A stretch of 46,843 nucleotides of DNA, taken from positions 1-46,843 of the forward strand of contig VGPF01000016.1 in the NCBI GenBank assembly GCA_016875535.1, in the 5' to 3' direction. The notes beneath the pieces were generated by a model. The model saw only the letters and a program-made list of their open reading frames with translations. It had not been told where the DNA came from and did not search any database. The DNA comes from Chloroflexota bacterium. GTDB taxonomy: Bacteria > Chloroflexota > Dehalococcoidia > SHYB01. Each line of letters opens with the position of its first letter. The stretch's first letter is position 1. Below, piece after piece: positions 6,712 through 15,749 of this stretch. A program made the translations under genes and the position numbers.

Positions 6712-7868
6712 TTCCGGATGTTGTATATGTCAAGCGCGTTCCTTCCGAGGAGCCGCCTTTGGGTATCACGGGGCATGCCCTTGATGTGTTCCCGCACGTC
6801 GGCCACCACGGAGGGCGCAGTGACGTCAGTGTGGGGGTAGTCGGACGCCCAGATCAGCTTTTTATCGCCAAGGACTTTGATCACGGCAGGGACACTCTTC
6901 TCGTCCGGGTCAACGGAGATATAGACTTGCCGCTTGAAGATCTTACTCGGATCTGCTGAGAGCCTATCCCGGTCCTGCGGGTTCACTTCGCAGAGCCAGT
7001 GATCCATCTGGTCCAGCCAGTGCAGCACCCAGCCGCCGCCGGACTCCAGCACGATCACCTTGAGCTTGGGGAAGCGATCCAGCACACCCGTGTTCACCAG
7101 CGAGGTCAGGGCGAAGTAGTTATCAAAGAGGAAAGAGAAGACCTTGTACCCGGGCACGCGCCCCCAATCGGTGCGGTAGAAGGTCATGGCGCCCATGCCG
7201 ACTCCTCCAGCCGATGGATGGATGCCGAGCGGCGTGTTCATATCCTGCAGCTCCGCCCACACCACATCAAAGACGGGGTTGTGCAGCCAGTTCCCCTTAT
7301 ACGGGTTGGGCCGCACAAAGCCGCCGCGCATGCCTAGCTTCTCCACACAGCGCCGCGCCTCCTTGGCCGCCGCCTTCGGGTCCTGCATCGGCAGGGCCGC
7401 GATGCCGACGAAGCGCTTGGGCTGTTTGGCGCACCAATCGGCCAGCCAATCGTTATAGATGCGGCAGCACTCCACCGCCAGCTCCGCATTCTCAATGGAT
7501 CCCAGGAAGAGCCCCAGCGTGGGGTACATGACGGCGATGTCTATCCCCTCGCGGTCGTTCTCCCTGGCGCGAGCATCTGGGTCGAAGCCTGCGGCGGGGC
7601 CCTCATCGTACCGTGAGCCCACGCCCATGAGCCGCCGTCTATTCGGCGACCAGCGCGCGCAGCCCACATCGCCCGCTCGCGGCGCCGGGATGATGACGCC
7701 GCCATCCGCGATGTAGCCTTCGCCCTTCTTCCCCTCATCCCAATAGACGCGCGGGGCGATCTCCTTGAACTTCCGGGAGACGTTCTCCGTCCACAGGTTC
7801 TTCGGCTCAAGCAGATGCCCGTCTCCATCAACAACGATGGGCTTGCGTGCGGCAGCGGCTGGCGACAT
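6708..7868 (-). CDS. Amidohydrolase 2 family enzyme (paralogue 1)
   Basis: TIM-barrel metal-dependent hydrolase or decarboxylase of the Amidohydro_2 (ACMSD/gamma-resorcylate decarboxylase) type. It shows the N-terminal metal site VDGDGHLLEP (a D-x-H form instead of H-x-H), the barrel histidine in PLGIHPSAGG, and the final aspartate in WASDYPHTD. 386 residues. AAGGAG is 6 bases before the chosen ATG at 7868; an open frame continues upstream to 8015 but is low-quality sequence. A TATAAT box on the complement (7912-7917) fits a start near 7905. The substrate cannot be told. It is one of four such genes in the window. Confidence 0.85.
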   Translation of the reverse strand: MSPAAAARKPIVVDGDGHLLEPKNLWTENVSRKFKEIAPRVYWDEGKKGEGYIADGGVIIPAPRAGDVGCARWSPNRRRLMGVGSRYDEGPAAGFDPDARARENDREGIDIAVMYPTLGLFLGSIENAELAVECCRIYNDWLADWCAKQPKRFVGIAALPMQDPKAAAKEARRCVEKLGMRGGFVRPNPYKGNWLHNPVFDVVWAELQDMNTPLGIHPSAGGVGMGAMTFYRTDWGRVPGYKVFSFLFDNYFALTSLVNTGVLDRFPKLKVIVLESGGGWVLHWLDQMDHWLCEVNPQDRDRLSADPSKIFKRQVYISVDPDEKSVPAVIKVLGDKKLIWASDYPHTDVTAPSVVADVREHIKGMPRDTQRRLLGRNALDIYNIRN

Positions 7869-8159
7869 GGAAGACTCCTTATCTCTAGTGCGGCTCGGGG
7901 GAAGAGGCACCATTATAGCGAAGCGCTGATGCCGTAGAGTCCCAGTGGATTCTCCCCAAGCAGCCTCCTGCGCGATGGCGGCGGGCCTGAGGCGCGGCGC
8001 GCCAGGCTTTCTCATGGCAGGGTGCGAAAAGCGGCCGCATTATACCAAGCCTACCACCCGGGGGCATGGCAGAGCAGAAGAAGGCCGGGATGCCGCCTTG
8101 ACGCGCGCAGGCGCGGCCCCAATACTCAGCGCCAGCCCAACGGGAGGGAACGCTAAGCT

Positions 8160-8906
8160 ATGCGCTTGCGAGAGAAGGTGGCCATCATCACGGGCGGAGG
8201 GGCGGGCGTGGGCCGGGCAACGGCGCTCCGCTTCGCGAAGGAGGGGGCAAAGGTTGTCATCGCCGATATCATCGGCGCCGCGGCCGATGAGACCGCGGCC
8301 CTGATCCAGCGCGAAGGCGGACAGGCGCTGGCGGTGGCGGCCGATGTGGGCAGGGTCGAAACGTGCCGGGTGGTGGTGGAAGCGACGGTCAAGCGGTTCG
8401 GCAGGCTCGATATCCTCGTCAACAACGCAGGCCTGCCCTCTTCCTATAGCGAAGGCACCGTCCACCACCAATGGGACCTTGGGATAGACCAGACGCTCTC
8501 CTCGGCCTTCCGCATGAGCCAGGCGGCCATGAAGCGCCTGCTCGCCAACAAGAACGGCGCCATCGTGAACATCTGCTCCATCGCCGGGACCAAGATGGGC
8601 ACGAACCCGGCCTGGTACGCCGCGGCAAAGGCGGGACTCACGGGGCTCACGCGCTCGCAGGCTTACGTCTATGGCAAACAGGGCCTGCGCTCCAACGCCC
8701 TCTGCCTGGGCGTCACCGCCACCCAGCGCACCAAGCGCTACCAGGAGGATCCGGCGATGCGCGCTGGCGTGGAGGCGCGATTGCCTGTTGGGCGCTTGGG
8801 CAGGCCGGAGGAGATCGCCAGCGCGGCGCTCTTTCTGGCATCGGATGAGGCCTCGTTCATCACGGGCCAGGTCATCATCGCCGATGGCGGCCACACAATC
8901 GCGTAG
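8160..8906 (+). CDS. SDR-family NAD(P)-dependent oxidoreductase
   Basis: Classical short-chain dehydrogenase of 248 residues: cofactor motif TGGGAGVGRA (residues 11-20), NNAG (about 89-92), catalytic serine in NICSIAG, and YAAAK as the YxxxK pair. The C-terminus SFITGQVIIADGGHTIA is standard for the family. A GGGAGG lies upstream at a slightly long spacing. It is divergent from the amidohydrolase at 6708-7868 and convergent with the cysteine synthase gene. The substrate is unknown. Confidence 0.9.
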   Translation: MRLREKVAIITGGGAGVGRATALRFAKEGAKVVIADIIGAAADETAALIQREGGQALAVAADVGRVETCRVVVEATVKRFGRLDILVNNAGLPSSYSEGTVHHQWDLGIDQTLSSAFRMSQAAMKRLLANKNGAIVNICSIAGTKMGTNPAWYAAAKAGLTGLTRSQAYVYGKQGLRSNALCLGVTATQRTKRYQEDPAMRAGVEARLPVGRLGRPEEIASAALFLASDEASFITGQVIIADGGHTIA

Positions 8907-8918
8907 CCCGCGCGCCGC

Positions 8919-9848
8919 CTACCACCAGTGGACTTCGTCCAGCTCCTCGTCCCGTCGCTCGGAGGCGTCCCACGGCCTTGAGGGCAGGTACTTCCAACCG
9001 CCATCGGCAAACATCACCACGATGTTGCCTTTCTCTATCCGCTCAGCCACCGTAAAGGCCACGTGCAGCGTCGCCCCTGCCGAGGCGCCCGCCAGGATGC
9101 CTTCCGCCCGCGCCACGCGGCGGGCGCATTCGAAGGCGGAGGCGCTATCCACGATGAAGCGCCCGTCCAGCGCCTTCAGGTCCAGTAGCGGCGGGAGAAA
9201 GCCCTCCTCCAAGCTCCGCAGTCCCTGGAGCCGCTCTCCCAGCTTCGGCTCGATGCCGATGATGCGGACGTTCGGCCTTGTCTCCCGCAGGCGCTTGCCC
9301 ACGCCCATGATGGTGCCGCTGGTGCCGATGCCCGCGATGAAGACATCCACCTCCGGCAGCTCCTTCACGATCTCCGGCCCTGTGGTGGAGTAGTGCACAT
9401 CCACATTCGCCTGCTCCGTGAACTGCCCCAGCAGCTTGAAGCCCCGCGAGGAGGCAAGCTCCTGCGCCGTATCTATCGCGCGTTTCATCCCGCCGTCCGC
9501 TTCGCACCACGTCATCTCCACGTCATACATCCGCAGGATGTCATAGATGCTGGGCGCGACGCCCCTGGGCAGCACGATGTGCGCCTTATACCCCCGCTGC
9601 TTGGCCACAAAGGCCAGCGCGACCCCCGTGTTGCCGCTGCTCGCTTCCACGATGGTGTCGCCGGGCTTCAGGTCGCCTCGGCGCTCCGCCGCCTCCACCA
9701 GCGCCAGGGCCACGCGGTCCTTGATGCTGCCTGTGGGGTTCTGCCCCTCCAGCTTCGCAAAGATGCGGACGCCGCGCTTGGGCGCAAGGGCAGCCAGTTC
9801 CACGAGGGGAGTATTGCCGACGAGTTTCAGCATGCCAGAGCGGTTCAT
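8919..9848 (-). CDS. cysM: Cysteine synthase (CysK/CysM family)
   Basis: PLP enzyme that makes cysteine from O-acetylserine or O-phosphoserine and a sulfur donor. The PLP lysine is in NPTGSIKDR, with substrate loop EASSGNTG, phosphate loop GIGTSGTIMG and C-terminal serine region LAGASAGATLH. 309 residues. I start at ATG 9848 (MNRSGMLKLVGNTP) because the 49 residues open upstream are composition-driven. A TACAAT box on the complement (9855-9860) ends only 6 bases before this ATG, so the mRNA should be leaderless, which explains the missing Shine-Dalgarno. The choice of CysM over CysK is tentative. Confidence 0.9.
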   Translation of the reverse strand: MNRSGMLKLVGNTPLVELAALAPKRGVRIFAKLEGQNPTGSIKDRVALALVEAAERRGDLKPGDTIVEASSGNTGVALAFVAKQRGYKAHIVLPRGVAPSIYDILRMYDVEMTWCEADGGMKRAIDTAQELASSRGFKLLGQFTEQANVDVHYSTTGPEIVKELPEVDVFIAGIGTSGTIMGVGKRLRETRPNVRIIGIEPKLGERLQGLRSLEEGFLPPLLDLKALDGRFIVDSASAFECARRVARAEGILAGASAGATLHVAFTVAERIEKGNIVVMFADGGWKYLPSRPWDASERRDEELDEVHWW

Positions 9849-9854
9849 AGGCTT

Positions 9855-9860
9855 ATTGTA
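9855..9860 (-). promoter_or_regulatory. -10 box of the cysteine synthase gene, leaderless type
   Basis: TACAAT on the complement, 6 bases before the start codon at 9848, predicts transcription starting at or next to the ATG. Confidence 0.5.
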
Positions 9861-9873
9861 CCGATTCGAGTCG

Positions 9874-10644
9874 TCACGCTCTGCCCCGGCGCAGCTTCGT
9901 GACCTCTTCCCGCAGGCTCTTGATCTCGGCCAGGAGCGTCGCCGCGTCCGGCTGGGCCGCCTCTTTCTCATCCTCCTTGTAGCTGTGCCGCACAAAGAAG
10001 GAGGCGATGTTCGCCGTGAGGCCGCCGAAGAGGGCGATGCCGCCGATCATCAGGAATGAGCCCATGGCGCGGCCGGCGCCCGTCACCGGGAAGCGGTCGC
10101 CGTAGCCCACCGTCGTCACCGTCGTGATCGCCCACCAGAGCGCATCATCGAAGTCCTTGATATTGGAACCGGGGTAGTCTACTTCAACCGTCGTCACCAC
10201 CATGGCCGCCGTCACGATGATGATGACGGCGTAAAGGAGGAGAAAATCCACGTTCGCCAAGCGCCGATAGCCGGTGACGGCGCGGGAGCTGAAGACGAGA
10301 AGGCGCAGGAGACGCAATGGCCGGAAGAAGGGCACCGCGACGATAACAACATCTATCCAATGCGTGCGGAAGAACCGCTTCCTGTCCGGAGCTATCGCCG
10401 CTTTGACCACCAGGTCTACGGCAAAGACAGCCCAGATAAAGTAGTCCATCGCAAGAAAGACCGCTTCTTCTTGCCTGGTCAGATCCCACAAGAACGGCCC
10501 CATGAGCAATGGGACCATCACGATCGAGAGGACCATCAGCGGGAACTCCGTCAGCCCCTCCACACGCTTCAACAGCCGCTCGCGCTCGCCCACCGACATG
10601 CCGCCCACCGTGACCTGTGTTCTGGGCTCTTGTTTCTCTGCCAT
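9874..10644 (-). CDS. Voltage-gated-type potassium channel
   Basis: Six-span cation channel subunit of 256 residues. An S4-like arginine segment (RPLRLLRLLVFSSRAVTGYRR) precedes the pore. The pore helix and filter read ALWWAITTVTTVGYGD, the K+ selectivity signature, followed by S6 (MGSFLMIGGIALFGGL). A short coiled coil closes the protein (LLAEIKSLREEVTKLRR), a likely tetramerisation aid. GGAGG sits 7 bases before the ATG at 10644. The longer open frame to 10929 is not supported. The gene reads toward the cysteine synthase gene with only 25 bp between. Confidence 0.92.
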   Translation of the reverse strand: MAEKQEPRTQVTVGGMSVGERERLLKRVEGLTEFPLMVLSIVMVPLLMGPFLWDLTRQEEAVFLAMDYFIWAVFAVDLVVKAAIAPDRKRFFRTHWIDVVIVAVPFFRPLRLLRLLVFSSRAVTGYRRLANVDFLLLYAVIIIVTAAMVVTTVEVDYPGSNIKDFDDALWWAITTVTTVGYGDRFPVTGAGRAMGSFLMIGGIALFGGLTANIASFFVRHSYKEDEKEAAQPDAATLLAEIKSLREEVTKLRRGRA

Positions 10645-10880
10645 GCGTCTCCCTCCGTCAGATGCCTCGTATGTCGCATCCAGTCTGAGGACGCGCCGGT
10701 TGGCAGTCAAGAAGAATCGCGTCGAATAGAGCCGAGCAACGTGCCTATGCACCGCTGCGAATTCCGTCAGGGCGCATTGCGAAAAATTTCCCAAAACAAA
10801 ATGATGCAGAAATACTATTGACCAGGGACAACCCCAGTGATTTGATAGGGGCAAGCTTAGAGGAAGGAGGGCTAACGGCG

Positions 10881-10925
10881 ATGAGCGTGAAGTTAGCAAC
10901 TCTATGTTTCTGGCACTTCCCTTAA
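10881..10925 (+). CDS. Possible 14-residue peptide or gene remnant
   Basis: ATG at 10881 is preceded by AGGAAGGAGGG (10861-10871), one of the strongest Shine-Dalgarno sequences in the window, and reads MSVKLATLCFWHFP before TAA. It may be a leader peptide, a microprotein or the beginning of a lost gene. No gene follows on this strand until 11288, and a terminator-like hairpin lies between. Confidence 0.25.
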   Translation: MSVKLATLCFWHFP

Positions 10926-11083
10926 GCACGCCGCCAGCCCCGAGCGAGAATGACTAAGCGATCTGGGACTGGCGGGAGCGGAAGCCGAGTCGCGGCTCTT
11001 GCACACGAGGGGACAATTCCCACTCCGGCCGTATGTCCGGGATAAACAAGGCCCGATCGGCGATAAATCGAATAGCTTTGCGC

Positions 11084-11120
11084 GACGCCCTGGGGCCTGC
11101 TCCCTGGGGCGTCCCTTTTC
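11084..11120 (+). terminator. Terminator-like hairpin
   Basis: GACGCCC (11084-11090) pairs with GGGCGTC (11107-11113), followed by CCCTTTT. It follows the 14-codon frame and precedes the 11288 gene. Confidence 0.4.
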
Positions 11121-11287
11121 CCCTCACCTTCTACCCATGTCCCGTCTGCAGCTCCGGACAACTGACCATCTCCATCCAAATCTGTGCTCATCCGTGAAGT
11201 TCTGTGGATGAATCATCTCCCTCTTTGCCTTGACACCTCTCCAGGCCGGACAGCATCATGGAGTGACCCCTCACAAAGGAAGTCTCC

Positions 11288-12061
11288 ATGGGCAAACTCC
11301 TGGACAAGCTCAGCCGCATCGGCAAGGCCTCGGCCCCCCGCATGGGCTTCGCCCCTGCCGCCACCCAAAAGCAACCCTCCCTCGCCCTCATCGTGGCCCT
11401 GGATAGGGCCGATAAGGAGACGGCCAAAGCCGCCCTCCAGGCCGGCGCCGATGCCATCGTCGTGATGAAGCAGGCGGCCGCCAAGAGCAAGACGCCGCTG
11501 GCGCAATCCCTCGGCGCGGGCGAAGGCATCCCTTGCGGTGGCGATATCAGCGAAGGCCAAGCCTCCGACGCCTCTTCCTGGGACTTCGCCCTCCTTGGCA
11601 AAGGCACGACTATCGAGGATGCCAACCTCGGCGACCAGGTAGACAAGGTCCTCTGGCTCCCTCAGCCACCCAACCTTGATCTCCTTCAGGCCCTGGATGG
11701 CATCCCCGTGGATGCCATCGCCATGGACGCCCGCAACCAGCTCAAGCCCCTCACCCTAGAAGGCCTCTCCGCCTTCCACCGCGTCGCCTCCGCCACGCGC
11801 AAACCCCTCCTCGCCTCCGTGACCCTCGCCCTCCCGGCGGCCACTCTCGCGGCCCTTCGCGATGCCGGCATCAGCGGCCTCATCGCCGAGTTCGCCTCCC
11901 CCATGGACGCCAAGAAGCTGGAGACCCTGCGCCAGGCCGTGATTGACCTGCCGCCGAAAAAGCAGAAGAAGTCGGACGCGCGCGCCGCGCTCCCGCTGGG
12001 CCTCATGGCCCAGGCTACCCAGGCTCCCGCAGCCCCCGACCGCGACGGCGACGACGACTAA
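11288..12061 (+). CDS. Conserved-looking protein of unknown function
   Basis: 257 residues with good codon use and AAGGAAG before the ATG. The body alternates predicted strands and helices: ALIVALDRADKETAKAALQAGADAIVVM, then FALLGKGTTIEDANLG, then IPVDAIAMD. That resembles one side of a (beta/alpha)8 barrel such as phosphate-binding synthases, but I see no catalytic motif. The C-terminus (KKQKKSDARAA to DRDGDDD) is charged and probably disordered. The next gene starts 3 bp downstream, so the two are probably co-transcribed. No family recognised. Confidence 0.6.
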   Translation: MGKLLDKLSRIGKASAPRMGFAPAATQKQPSLALIVALDRADKETAKAALQAGADAIVVMKQAAAKSKTPLAQSLGAGEGIPCGGDISEGQASDASSWDFALLGKGTTIEDANLGDQVDKVLWLPQPPNLDLLQALDGIPVDAIAMDARNQLKPLTLEGLSAFHRVASATRKPLLASVTLALPAATLAALRDAGISGLIAEFASPMDAKKLETLRQAVIDLPPKKQKKSDARAALPLGLMAQATQAPAAPDRDGDDD

Positions 12062-12064
12062 ACC

Positions 12065-12430
12065 TTGGTGCGCCCCGTCAAACTCGCCGGATACCTCGCT
12101 GCACTCTGGGCGGTCCTCGCCCCCCTCTTCCTCTTCCTGCCTATCTACGAAGGCGCAGGCGCGAGGGAGAGCACGAACGCGATGGATGCAGGGAAGTTCG
12201 GCGAGGCCATCGCCGTCCTGGGCGCAACCTGCGCCCTCGGCCTCATCGGCCTGGCGGGCCTCCTCCTGATCGCACGCGGCAATCAGGCCGGAAAGTGGGC
12301 GACGGGCGTGGTAGCCTTTCTCCTGCTGATGCTGAGCGCCTTCACCGCCAAGACCACCGGCTGGTTCCTCTTCCCGCCCGGCCTGCTCTTCATCGTCCCC
12401 ACACTCTGGTTGACTGGGGAGAGGCGCTAG
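12065..12430 (+). CDS. Small multi-span membrane protein
   Basis: About 120 residues with three or four hydrophobic segments (AALWAVLAPLFLFLPIY, FGEAIAVLGATCALGLIGLA, ATGVVAFLLLMLSAFTA, WFLFPPGLLFIVPTLWL). The start is TTG at 12065 or GTG at 12068; neither has a clear Shine-Dalgarno, and coupling to the gene 3 bp upstream is likely. Its stop overlaps the end of ribH on the other strand by 4 bases. Function unknown. Confidence 0.6.
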   Translation: MVRPVKLAGYLAALWAVLAPLFLFLPIYEGAGARESTNAMDAGKFGEAIAVLGATCALGLIGLAGLLLIARGNQAGKWATGVVAFLLLMLSAFTAKTTGWFLFPPGLLFIVPTLWLTGERR

Positions 12431-12957
12431 TCCTCGCCTGCCTCGTCGAACTGCTCGGCCAGGCTCACCATCTCCAGCACCGTCATCGCCGCCTCATAGC
12501 CCTTGTTCTCTTTCCCTTGGCCTGACCGCGCCAGCGCCTGGTCCAGGTTCTCCGTCGTCAGGATCCCCATCCCGATGGGAATGTCGTCGTCCACGGAGAC
12601 GCTCCCTACCCCGCGGATGGCGCCATCGGAGACGTAGTGGTGGTGGTCCGTCTCGCCTTTGATGACCGCGCCTAGGCAGATAAGGCCGTCGTACTTGTCC
12701 GTATCGGCCATGCGCATGGCGGCGTAGGGAATCTCGAAGGCCCCCGGCACCCAGGCGATGTCTATATGGTCGGCGGCCACGCCGTGGTCAAGGAGCCCTT
12801 GTTTGGCCCCGGCCAGCAGGCGCGAGGTGACGTTTTCGTTGAAGCGCGAGACGATGATGCCGATGCGGCGGCCCTTGCCGCTCCGCGACCCGGTGAACTC
12901 GCGGCCCGGGCCCTTCCCGGCGGCGCGCTCCCCTTGCGGGCGTCCCTCGCGGCTCAT
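12427..12957 (-). CDS. ribH: 6,7-dimethyl-8-ribityllumazine synthase
   Basis: Condenses the ribBA product 3,4-dihydroxy-2-butanone 4-phosphate with the pyrimidine intermediate, the step before riboflavin. Signature residues: GIIVSRFNENVTSRLL, WVPGAFEIPYAA, and CLGAVIKGETDHHHYV with the catalytic histidine. The 176 residues include a Gly/Arg-rich N-terminal extension of about 28 residues beyond the usual start. I place the start at 12957 because its ATG overlaps the ribBA stop as ATGA, giving translational coupling. Confidence 0.95.
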   Translation of the reverse strand: MSREGRPQGERAAGKGPGREFTGSRSGKGRRIGIIVSRFNENVTSRLLAGAKQGLLDHGVAADHIDIAWVPGAFEIPYAAMRMADTDKYDGLICLGAVIKGETDHHHYVSDGAIRGVGSVSVDDDIPIGMGILTTENLDQALARSGQGKENKGYEAAMTVLEMVSLAEQFDEAGED

Positions 12958-14195
12958 TCCTTCTCGACGTTCCATTCAGCCAGCGGCGAGACGCCCGGCA
13001 TGATGTGGCCCAGCTTATCGCGCTTCGCCTCAAGGTAGCGGATGTTCTCCGGCGTCGGCGGTGCCACGATGGGCATGCGATCCACCACGCGCAGGCCGTA
13101 GCCCTCAAGGCCCACGATCTTGCGCGGGTTGTTCGTCATCAGCTTCATATCCTTCACGCCCAGGTCCACCAGGATCTGCGCGCCGATGCCGTAATCCCGC
13201 AGGTCGGCGGGAAAGCCCAGCGCCAGGTTCGCGTCCACGGTGTCCAGTCCGCCGTCCTGCAGGGCGTAGGCCTTCAGCTTATTGTGCAGGCCGATGCCCC
13301 TGCCCTCTTGCTTGATATAGATCAGGATGCCCTTGCCCTCTTGCTGGATGGCCCGCAGGGCCATCTGCAGCTGATCGCCGCAATCGCAGCGCATGCTGCC
13401 GAAGACGTCTCCTGTGAGGCATTCGCTGTGGACGCGCACAAGGATGGGCGAGCCGTCCGCCACATCGCCCAGCGCCAGGGCCACATGCTGGCCGCCGTCC
13501 ACCACACTCCGGTAGGCGTAGGCCTTGAACTTCCCGTACTTGGAGGGCAGGTTCGTCTCCGCCACCCGCTCGATCAGCTTCTCGTGCTTGCGCCGGTACT
13601 CGATGATCTGCGCGATGCTCACGACCTTGATGCCGTGTTCCCTGGAGAACTTCTCCAGCTCCGGCATCCGGTGCATGCGCCCGTCGTCGCCCATGATTTC
13701 GCAGATGACGCCCGCGGGCATGAGCCCGGCGAGCTTGCAGAGGTCAACGATGCCTTCCGTCTGCCCGGCGCGGACAAGGACGCCGCCGTCCCGGGCGCGC
13801 AGGGGGAACATATGGCCCGGACGCGAGATGTCATGGGGCTTGGTGCCCGGGTCAACGAGCGTCTTGATGGTGGCGCAGCGGTCGTAGGCGGAGATGCCGG
13901 TGGTCACCCCCCGGCGCGCCTCCACGGAGACGGTGAAGGCCGTGCCGAACTGGGACGAGTTGTCCTGGTCGTGCACCATCATGGGGATCTGCAGATCATC
14001 CAGGCGCTGGCGCGTCATGGGGATGCAGATCAGGCCCCGGGCGTGCTTGGCCATGAAGGCGATGGCCTCCGGTGTCACCATCTCGGCCGCGATAGCCAGG
14101 TCGCCCTCGTTCTCCCGGTCTTCGTCGTCCACCAGGATAAGGAACTTGCCTGCGCGGAGGTCCCGAACCGCCTCTTCGATTGTGGCAAGGGGCAT
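12954..14195 (-). CDS. ribBA: Bifunctional DHBP synthase / GTP cyclohydrolase II
   Basis: Makes both early riboflavin precursors. Residues 1-200 are the RibB domain ([36 protein letters not shown], and [19 protein letters not shown]). Residues 205-400 are the RibA domain with zinc cysteines in [18 protein letters not shown] and the GTP site [19 protein letters not shown]. Length 413 is normal for the fusion. AGGAGAGG precedes the ATG by 8 bases and TATAAT on the complement (14231-14236) gives a start near 14224. I see no FMN riboswitch in the 140-bp leader. Other rib genes are not in the window. Confidence 0.96.
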   Translation of the reverse strand: MPLATIEEAVRDLRAGKFLILVDDEDRENEGDLAIAAEMVTPEAIAFMAKHARGLICIPMTRQRLDDLQIPMMVHDQDNSSQFGTAFTVSVEARRGVTTGISAYDRCATIKTLVDPGTKPHDISRPGHMFPLRARDGGVLVRAGQTEGIVDLCKLAGLMPAGVICEIMGDDGRMHRMPELEKFSREHGIKVVSIAQIIEYRRKHEKLIERVAETNLPSKYGKFKAYAYRSVVDGGQHVALALGDVADGSPILVRVHSECLTGDVFGSMRCDCGDQLQMALRAIQQEGKGILIYIKQEGRGIGLHNKLKAYALQDGGLDTVDANLALGFPADLRDYGIGAQILVDLGVKDMKLMTNNPRKIVGLEGYGLRVVDRMPIVAPPTPENIRYLEAKRDKLGHIMPGVSPLAEWNVEKE

Positions 14196-14230
14196 AAGGT
14201 GCGCCTCTCCTGTTCCGAATCAGGAAATCC

Positions 14231-14236
14231 ATTATA
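14231..14236 (-). promoter_or_regulatory. -10 box of ribBA-ribH
   Basis: TATAAT on the complement in the context GCTATAAT, 35 bases before the ribBA ATG. The leader is about 29 nt, too short for an FMN riboswitch. Confidence 0.5.
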
Positions 14237-14336
14237 GCGCACGCATCACACCCCCGCCCCAGGCGTCCCCCGACGTATTATGTCGCGACCTCGCGACCCC
14301 TTCACCCTCCGTTCTTTCTTCCCGCTTCCTGGTTCT

Positions 14337-15647
14337 TTATCTTGAGAGCGCAGGCGTCGCCAGCACATAGCCCCCGCGACTCTTCTTCGCCTCTTCCCCG
14401 GCCTTCGCCCGCCCAGCGCGGTGGCTTACAGAGAAGGGCCCCGGCGCCAGCGCATAGTCGCCCTTCTCTTCCTTGTACAGGGCCTTCAGCTCCCGCGCCA
14501 GCCCCGTCTCGATGACAGTGAAGCCGTGCTTGTCCCGCACCGCGTCCAGCGCCTTCGCCAGCCGCTCGTTGCGCGGCATCGCCTCTTCAAAGAGCGGCAT
14601 CTGCGCCGTCGCCTCCTGCAATTCGCTCACGCCGATACCGATGAGCCGCACCGGCCCGCCGCGCTCCTGCAGCGCCTTCTTGAGCAGCGCCTCCCCTGCG
14701 GCGAAGATCTCGGCGTCCGCGTTGGTCCAGCTCCGCAGCGTCCTGTGCCGCACGATGGTATCGAAGTTGGCGTAGCGAAGCTTGAGGACCACGCGCCTGC
14801 CGCGCTGGCCCTCGCTCCGCATGGTGGCCCCCACGCGCTCGCCCAGGTAGCGCATCGTCGCCCGCAGCAGCTGCACGTCCTCGATGTCCTTCGCGAACGT
14901 CGTCTCCCGGCTATGCGATTTCTGTCGCTCCCGCTGGCTCACCGGGCTATCGTCTATCCCATTTGCCCACAGGTGCAGCAGGTCGCCCCACGCGCCGAAG
15001 CGCCTATGGATCACGGCCGGCGATGCCTCCGCCAGCTGGCCGATGGTGCGGATGTTCAGCTCGCCCTCCAGCGCCGCGCTGACCTTTTCGCCCACGCCCC
15101 ACAGCTTGCGCACAGGCAGCGGCGCCAGGAACTTCCGCTCATCCCCCGGCGCGATCTCCAGCAGGCCGTCCGGCTTGCAGTGATCTGAGGCGACCTTGGA
15201 GACGACCTTGTTGCTGGAGATGCCCACCGATGCCGTGATGCCGATCTCCTCCCGCACCCGGCGCCGTATCAGCTCTGCGACGACGAACGGCTCGCCGTTC
15301 AGCAGCTCCGTCCCCGTCATATCGGCGTAGGCCTCATCCAGCCCGCCCGATTCCATGTGCGGCGCGTATTCGCCCAGGATGCGCATGAAATGGGCCGAAG
15401 CCCGCTCGTAGTGCTCGAAGCGCCCCGAGATAAAGATGGCCTGCGGGCAGAGGCGCTTCGCCTCGCCTAGCGGCATTCCGGCGTGGAGGCCGTAGGGCCG
15501 CGCCTCATATGAGGCGCAGGAGACGACCCCCCGGCCCCGCGGGTCCCCGCCCACGACTACCGGCTTCCCTTTCAACGATGGGTCCAGCACCCGCTCCACG
15601 CTGACAAAAAAGGCATCCAGGTCAATGTGAAAGATGACTCGTCCCAT
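14337..15647 (-). CDS. dinB: DNA polymerase IV (Y-family)
   Basis: Translesion polymerase. The palm and finger motifs are clear: [12 protein letters not shown] (first metal aspartate and steric-gate Phe), [19 protein letters not shown], and the second acidic pair in [11 protein letters not shown]. In most DinB proteins that last motif is SxDEAYLD; here the serine is Gly. The helix-hairpin-helix region ([13 protein letters not shown]) and little-finger domain follow. A clamp-binding motif AQMPLFEE appears at about residue 347, with roughly 85 residues beyond it, a longer tail than usual. 436 residues. A -10-like box (15667-15672 on the complement) lies 20 bp upstream of the ATG. Confidence 0.93.
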   Translation of the reverse strand: MGRVIFHIDLDAFFVSVERVLDPSLKGKPVVVGGDPRGRGVVSCASYEARPYGLHAGMPLGEAKRLCPQAIFISGRFEHYERASAHFMRILGEYAPHMESGGLDEAYADMTGTELLNGEPFVVAELIRRRVREEIGITASVGISSNKVVSKVASDHCKPDGLLEIAPGDERKFLAPLPVRKLWGVGEKVSAALEGELNIRTIGQLAEASPAVIHRRFGAWGDLLHLWANGIDDSPVSQRERQKSHSRETTFAKDIEDVQLLRATMRYLGERVGATMRSEGQRGRRVVLKLRYANFDTIVRHRTLRSWTNADAEIFAAGEALLKKALQERGGPVRLIGIGVSELQEATAQMPLFEEAMPRNERLAKALDAVRDKHGFTVIETGLARELKALYKEEKGDYALAPGPFSVSHRAGRAKAGEEAKKSRGGYVLATPALSR

Positions 15648-15749
15648 TGGCGCTCCACCTCGCCAAAGAATAGCACGGATGTTCTCACAGCATCCCTAGG
15701 GATGTCAAGGGGGCGTGGGAAACCGCCGCGGAAGGCCTGGGGGTGAAGC

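Larger units (their letters stand above)
10645..11287. other. 643-bp gene-poor region
   Basis: No convincing gene. It holds a 14-codon frame with a strong ribosome binding site (10881-10925), a terminator-like hairpin (11084-11120), and one copy of the GTGGAT-ending repeat unit (11174-11213). Two overlapping open frames (about 70-90 codons) lack ribosome binding sites and recognisable residues. GTATGTCGCATC at about 10669 resembles the tail of a hairpin repeat seen at 33725. Confidence 0.5.

Noticed and set aside
13005-14237. 410-codon plus-strand frame opposite ribBA
   Set aside because: Ala/Asp/His-rich antisense of a clear gene, no ribosome binding site or motif; a result of high GC.
14196-14336. 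FMN riboswitch before ribBA
   Set aside because: The leader predicted from the -10 at 14231 is about 29 nt and lacks the conserved RFN elements.
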